From Planctomycetota bacterium (GTDB lineage: Bacteria; Planctomycetota; JAJSAM01; JAJVHW01): a stretch of 64,000 nt of DNA. The position numbers were made by a program, and so were the translations under genes. Below, one piece after another: positions 60,463 through 64,000 of the stretch (position 1 is its first letter; each line of letters starts with the position of its first letter). The notes below the pieces were generated by a model. It did no database searches, was not told where the DNA came from, and worked only from the letters and a program-made list of their open reading frames with translations. The stretch lies in contig JAJRPF010000014.1 of NCBI GenBank assembly GCA_024280885.1, positions 120,286 to 184,285 of the forward strand. The letters are read 5' to 3'.

Positions 60463-61650
60463 ATGCGGCGCGCGTTGACCCTGACACCGGCTCCTTCGTT
60501 GGCCCTTCTCTTGGCCCTTCTCGTGGGCGGGTGCGCATCGGCAGATCGCTCGCCGGGCCTCGCGTTCTTGCGCTCCGGCGAATTCGCCGCGGGACGGGCT
60601 CACTTCGAGCGGCAGGCGGTGGAGGAGCCGCGCGATGCCGCTCTGGAGTACAACGAAGCGGGCGTCATGGCGCTGCTCGAGAACGATGTTCCCGGCGCGC
60701 AACGCTACTTTCGCATGGCCTTCGACGACCTCGAGGACCTCAGCTCGACGACCGGAGAGACCGTCAAGACCTTCCTCGGCTCGGCCGACAGCCGCCGCTG
60801 GAAGGGCGAACCCTACGAGCGTTGCATGAACGCCTACTACCTGGGCGTCACGTACTGGCTTCGCGGTGACGATGACAACGCCGCCGCCTCATTCAAGAGC
60901 GGTGTCTTGCGCGACGCCGACAGCGAGGAAGGGGCCGCGCAATCTGACTTCGCGCTGCTCTGGTTCCTGATGGGGCAGGCGCAGCGCTCCGCCTTTCACT
61001 CCGATCGCGGACAGGCCGCGCTGAAGCAGGCGCACGAGCTGCGCCCCGACAATCCGTGGACGGCCCCCGAAAAGGCAGAGACCGGCAACGTGCTGCTGCT
61101 TCTCGAGACCGGTCTCGGACCGAAGCGCGAGGCCGTCGGACGCCACGGAGCCGACGTGCGCTTTCGCAAGAACCCGGGCGGCTCGGCCGGCGCGATCGTG
61201 CGCCTCGGCGAAACGCTCGTCGGCCGCACGGCCCCGATCGGCGACATCTACAAGCAGGCCACGACGCGCGGCGAGAAGGTCATCGATCGGATCTCGGGTG
61301 GCAAGGCTGTGTTCAAGGATGCAGCCGTCATTGGTGGCGCCGTCGTGTTGGCCAATTCCGGGTCCGGTCGCTCGGACGTCATCGGTGTCGCTCTGCTCGC
61401 CGCGGGTCTGTTGGCATCGGCGCAGACCGACTTGCGCTACTGGGCGACGCTGCCGGACGATGTTCACATCCTGTTGGCCGATCTCCCTGAAGGGGCTCAT
61501 CGGCTCTCATTGCAGGGCATCTCCGTCACCGGGAATCCGATCCAGGGAATGCGCTGGGATGTCCCGGTGGTCGTTCACCCGGGTCGTATCACGCTGGTCT
61601 GGACGCGCGCGCTACCGGGTAACCGCGGAGTCGCCGCCGCCGCCCGCTGA
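60463..61650 (+). CDS. COG3014-like TPR lipoprotein
   Basis: 395 residues from ATG 60463. Signal peptide with lipobox VGGC. TPR-like helical repeats (~25-200; FLRSGEFAAGRAHFERQA, YYLGVTYWLRGDDDNAAASF) and a C-terminal beta-rich part (~200-395) with a hydrophobic segment (~285-315, IGGAVVLANSG...VALLAAGLLAS). It is like COG3014 proteins that sit after LpoB-family genes. It may work with LpoB in envelope or peptidoglycan control. A 12-bp duplication lies in the signal-peptide codons. GTG 60457 is an alternative start. Confidence 0.75.
   Translation: MRRALTLTPAPSLALLLALLVGGCASADRSPGLAFLRSGEFAAGRAHFERQAVEEPRDAALEYNEAGVMALLENDVPGAQRYFRMAFDDLEDLSSTTGETVKTFLGSADSRRWKGEPYERCMNAYYLGVTYWLRGDDDNAAASFKSGVLRDADSEEGAAQSDFALLWFLMGQAQRSAFHSDRGQAALKQAHELRPDNPWTAPEKAETGNVLLLLETGLGPKREAVGRHGADVRFRKNPGGSAGAIVRLGETLVGRTAPIGDIYKQATTRGEKVIDRISGGKAVFKDAAVIGGAVVLANSGSGRSDVIGVALLAAGLLASAQTDLRYWATLPDDVHILLADLPEGAHRLSLQGISVTGNPIQGMRWDVPVVVHPGRITLVWTRALPGNRGVAAAAR
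60499..60522. repeat. 12-bp perfect duplication in a signal-peptide coding region
   Basis: ttggcccttctc at 60499-60510 and 60511-60522; encodes LALL twice, lengthening the hydrophobic core of the lipoprotein signal. Confidence 0.9.
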
Positions 61651-61740
61651 CGGTGGGGTCGCACCCGCTCTGGGTGGGTAGACCTGCTTCTTCCGCAGAT
61701 GCGGGTCGCGCAGACTCACTCTGGTCGCGCCGACTCCGGT

Positions 61741-61761
61741 CGCGCGGCCATGCGCCGCGCG
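61741..61761. terminator. Hairpin between convergent COG3014-like and SUMF1 genes
   Basis: 8-bp perfect stem cgcgcggc / gccgcgcg, loop catgc, followed by ttctcg. A bidirectional terminator candidate. Confidence 0.5.
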
Positions 61762-61768
61762 TTCTCGC

Positions 61769-62818
61769 TCAGGCTTCCTTGCCGATGCGAACGCAGCGGA
61801 AGCCGATGTTGTCGTATTTATCCTTGGGGTACGCCGCGAGATGCTGATCCGCGCGGATGAACTCCTCGCTGTCGCACCATGAGCCACCGCAGATCACGCG
61901 CTGCTCGGAGTCGGTCGGGTCGGGACTGTCGGTCCACTCCCAGACGTTCCCGATCGCCTCGCGGACGCCGTACTCGCTGACGTTCTCCGGGAACTCGCCG
62001 TTGCGGACGACGCCATCGGTTCCCTCCTCGCAGCCGAAGTTCGCGAACGCCTCGGTGAGCTCGTCGCCCCAGGGGAAGGGATTGCCCTTGGTGCCCCGGA
62101 CGGACTTCTCCCACTGGTCCTTGCTCGGAAGCGACTTCCCTGCGAACGCGGCGTACTTGAACGCGTCGTACCAGGAGATGCCGACGACCGGCGCGTCGTC
62201 TTCGCGCAGGCGTCCCTCGGTCCAGAACTTCGGCGAGCGATATCCCGTCTGTTCCACGAATTTGCGGTACTCCGCATTCGTGACGGGGAATTGGTCGATC
62301 CAGAACGACTTGACGTCCTTGGACTGCTTGGTCGGTCCAGCCAAGAAGGTGCCGGAGGTGACGAACACCATACCGTCGACGACCGGTTCACTCTCTGGCT
62401 CGGCCGCCTCTTCGGTCTCTGCTGCGATGACCTGGAGATTGTCGAGTTCGGCGTCGACCTTCTGGATCAGCTCTTTCGACTCGGCATCGTCGAGATCATC
62501 GACGAACTCGGTCGCCTCTTCGATCCGGTCCGAGAGCGAGTCCCAATCGTGCTCGCCTGAGCGGTCACGGTAGCGCTCAAGAATGCGCTTCGCGCGGGCG
62601 ATGAAGAGCTTGTCAGGCTCGGGCTGGGCGAACGCCAGCTCGAAGTACATGATGCCGAGGTAGTAGGTCTCCCCGTCAACGCCCACGGTGTGGGCCCGGT
62701 GGTATGCCTCGAGTGTGTCCAGAGCCTTTGCTTCATCGATTTCGTCGCCGTGATGCGAGAAGTCGATGTACTTGGCCCAGATGTACTCGCGGATGTCCTT
62801 GATGTTCGCGTCGACCAT
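61769..62818 (-). CDS. SUMF1/FGE-type domain protein
   Basis: 349 residues, no signal peptide or TM. The N-terminal ~165 residues are helical and acidic (TPR-like). The C-terminal ~180 form the SUMF1/FGE-sulfatase fold: VDGMVFVTSGTFLAGP, WIDQFPVTNAEYRKFVEQTGY, LPSKDQWEKSVRGTKG, AIGNVWEWTDS, GGSWCDSEEF, NIGFRCVR. Catalytic Cys positions of true formylglycine-generating enzymes are not apparent, so it is probably a structural or ligand-binding member. GGAGGTAAGG precedes ATG 62818. It resembles the SUMF1-type half of the kinase fusion at 42 kb. Confidence 0.87.
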   Translation of the reverse strand: MVDANIKDIREYIWAKYIDFSHHGDEIDEAKALDTLEAYHRAHTVGVDGETYYLGIMYFELAFAQPEPDKLFIARAKRILERYRDRSGEHDWDSLSDRIEEATEFVDDLDDAESKELIQKVDAELDNLQVIAAETEEAAEPESEPVVDGMVFVTSGTFLAGPTKQSKDVKSFWIDQFPVTNAEYRKFVEQTGYRSPKFWTEGRLREDDAPVVGISWYDAFKYAAFAGKSLPSKDQWEKSVRGTKGNPFPWGDELTEAFANFGCEEGTDGVVRNGEFPENVSEYGVREAIGNVWEWTDSPDPTDSEQRVICGGSWCDSEEFIRADQHLAAYPKDKYDNIGFRCVRIGKEA

Positions 62819-62940
62819 GAACTGCCTTACCTCCGCCGTCGGACCTCGTGTCCGGTCGGCAAGCCCGTGAGGGTACTCACGGTCTTCGGCCAGCCCAATC
62901 AAAACGGTGCTCCGCCGGGCGCGGGTTCCGACAAGGTCCC

Positions 62941-62968
62941 CGGATCTGCGGATCTACGCGGATCTGCG
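62941..62968. repeat. Short tandem repeat upstream of the 75-residue protein gene
   Basis: cggatctg (62941-62948), cggatctacg (62949-62958) and cggatctgcg (62959-62968). Confidence 0.7.
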
Positions 62969-63004
62969 CGCCTTGCTGACCCCCTGAGCCGCTACGATTT
63001 GAGG

Positions 63005-63232
63005 ATGCGGCTGGATCCCGACATCCTCGAACTCGAAAGCGACTGCCACAGGATCGTGGAGTTGATCTGCTCCGAGCGCGTGGACGATGACGAGATCGAC
63101 CGCCGCATCGCTCGCCTCCGCGACCGCACGAGCAGCGTGTTCCCGGCGCGTCCCGACGTCTTCGACCACACATACGGTCGCCGTTTCCGCCGCCTGCGCA
63201 CCCGGTTTCGGCCGATGCCTGGGTTGTTCTGA
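63005..63232 (+). CDS. 75-residue protein of unknown function
   Basis: ATG 63005 with GAGG nearby (63001). Acidic first half (MRLDPDILELESDCHRIVELICSERVDDDEIDRRI) and a basic second half (RRFRRLRTRFRPM). Probably one helical pair. No family recognised. A large hairpin starts three bases after its stop. Confidence 0.6.
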   Translation: MRLDPDILELESDCHRIVELICSERVDDDEIDRRIARLRDRTSSVFPARPDVFDHTYGRRFRRLRTRFRPMPGLF

Positions 63233-63235
63233 GGT

Positions 63236-63278
63236 TCTAGTGCCATGGCTTGTGCTCCGCACAAGCCATGGCACTAGA
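63236..63278. terminator. 19-bp perfect inverted repeat after the 75-residue gene
   Basis: Arms 63236-63254 (tctagtgccatggcttgtg) and 63260-63278, loop ctccg. It begins three bases after the stop, so it may terminate transcription, but the stem is longer and less GC-rich than other hairpins here. Confidence 0.65.
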
Positions 63279-63636
63279 GTTATTGCGTTTGTGCCGACTC
63301 CGTCGGCACCCCTCGCTTCGCTCGGGTGTTCGGCTTCGGTCGCGGCTCCGGCTGCTTCAACCGGGGCCGCGCTCGGAGTTCGTTGCCGCGCCTCGGAGCG
63401 CGGCCTCGACGTGGAATTGCGCGCGTCGCGACAGCTGGTTTCGCAGGCGGATTCCGCTCCCTGCGCCTCACCGCGAGTGTCACGCTGCGTGCTTCGCACA
63501 CAGCCCGCCACTCGCTCTCGATTCTGGCGTTGTCTTGGTGGGTGGGGCTCTTTTGCGGTCGCCGTGTCGGCCCGTTTCGTGCATCTGCTGATCGCGTGCG
63601 GCGGGGCCCTCGCCACCTCCAAGATCGCCACCTCCA

Positions 63637-63739
63637 AGACCGGGTCGGCCTTGGGGCCTTATAGCCTCAACTGTTACACGTCGCCCTGCGCCCACGGTCG
63701 AGGTGTTGAGGCTATAAGGCCCAAAGGCCGACCCGGTCT
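63637..63739. repeat. 35-bp inverted repeat
   Basis: Arms 63637-63671 and 63705-63739 are reverse complements over 35 bases with one mismatch; the loop is 33 bases. The inner end of the arms is atagcctcaac / gttgaggctat. Confidence 0.9.
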
Positions 63740-63800
63740 GGTCCGTTTTCTTGCAGCCTGCAATCCCCGATCATCCGAGGGGGTGCGCGGCGTCGAGATC

Positions 63801-63887
63801 CCGTGCCTGGCTCAATTCGTCGGGGCGGCGACGAGGTTCGCCCTCGTCAGCCCGGGTGGCCGCCCCGACGAATTGAGCCTGGCACGG
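63801..63887. repeat. 29-bp inverted repeat with internal hairpin
   Basis: Arms 63801-63829 and 63859-63887 with one mismatch. Inside, gacgagg (63830-63836) pairs with cctcgtc (63842-63848). The whole can fold into a long two-step stem. Confidence 0.9.
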
Positions 63888-63925
63888 TATTTCGACCCCT
63901 CGACGAGTCGCGATCCACCCGGATC

Positions 63926-64000
63926 TCCCCATCCCCATCCCCCTCCCCCTCCCCATCCCCATCCCCTCCCGCCACCCCTCCGCCCCCCCCCCTCCCCCCC
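63926..64000. repeat. C-rich low-complexity tract at window edge
   Basis: Runs of 3-10 C separated by single t/a/g (ccccat, ccccct units). The minus strand is G-rich enough for G-quadruplex folding. It may also mark an assembly or contig end. Confidence 0.8.

Larger units (their letters stand above)
63233..64000. other. 768-bp non-coding region rich in inverted repeats
   Basis: No credible gene; open frames here are Arg/Pro/Ser-rich shadows. It carries the 19-bp inverted repeat, a run of short hairpins (63285-63530), two long inverted repeats and a C-rich terminus, described separately. Confidence 0.7.

Noticed and set aside
62954..63637. 227-residue minus-strand frame at the right end
   Set aside because: It overlaps the hairpin-rich non-coding region and the 75-residue gene; composition is Arg/Thr/Ala/Glu shadow-like.

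Overview
The window is a GC-rich (roughly 65 percent), gene-dense bacterial chromosome segment. It holds about 45 protein genes on both strands and no recognisable rRNA, tRNA, CRISPR array or insertion sequence. Gene content points to Planctomycetota or a close relative. The clues are a Ser/Thr kinase fused to an FGE/SUMF1-type domain, a second stand-alone SUMF1-type protein, a GspE-PilT-PilB-PilC block, a helix-turn-helix protein with a C-terminal membrane anchor, a DUF4388/TPR/propeller membrane protein and a bacterial topoisomerase VI. This lineage call is an inference, not a proof. GTG and TTG starts and GTGA/ATGA overlaps between genes are common.

Layout. 0-5.7 kb: type IV pilus or type II secretion motor genes (three ATPases and the PilC platform). 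5.9-10.2 kb: an orphan sensor kinase, two small envelope or regulatory proteins, and a TPR metallopeptidase-like protein. 10.4-16.5 kb (minus): a complete tripartite RND efflux operon, adaptor-pump-outer membrane factor. 16.7-23.2 kb: radC, two micro-ORFs coupled to cytochrome oxidase subunits III and IV, a secreted alpha/beta hydrolase, a metallophosphoesterase and yidC. 23.7-27.1 kb: nrdR, then an anaerobic ribonucleotide reductase-like protein whose reading frame stops before the glycyl-radical domain, then its radical-SAM partner. 27.2-30.9 kb: smc. 31-36.4 kb: an HNH protein, a phosphoesterase, an EptA-like phosphoethanolamine transferase and a tandem universal stress protein. 36.7-39.8 kb (minus): a long coiled-coil protein followed by an actin-like ATPase. 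40.3-47.7 kb: a sodium/solute symporter, the kinase-SUMF1 fusion, and a divergent DUF4388/PEGA/propeller protein. 47.9-54 kb: an ABC exporter pair and a four-gene overlapping run (HEPN, AbrB-like, EI24, HEAT-like). 54.3-57.5 kb: topoisomerase VI subunits B and A. 57.6-63.2 kb: a GH84-like lipoprotein, a ChrR-type cupin, an LpoB-like/COG3014-like lipoprotein pair, a SUMF1-type protein and a 75-residue protein. 63.2-64 kb: non-coding DNA packed with inverted repeats that ends in a C-rich tract.

Three things stand out. First, short tandem duplications (mostly 14-19 bp, two or three copies) lie just upstream of many unrelated genes; at radC the duplication copied the ribosome binding site and start codon. 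Second, the NrdD-like protein keeps its ATP cones and activase partner but lacks the glycyl-radical C-terminus. Third, topoisomerase VI subunit B carries a low-complexity insert of about 140 residues inside its ATPase fold, between the N box and the DNGPGI motif.
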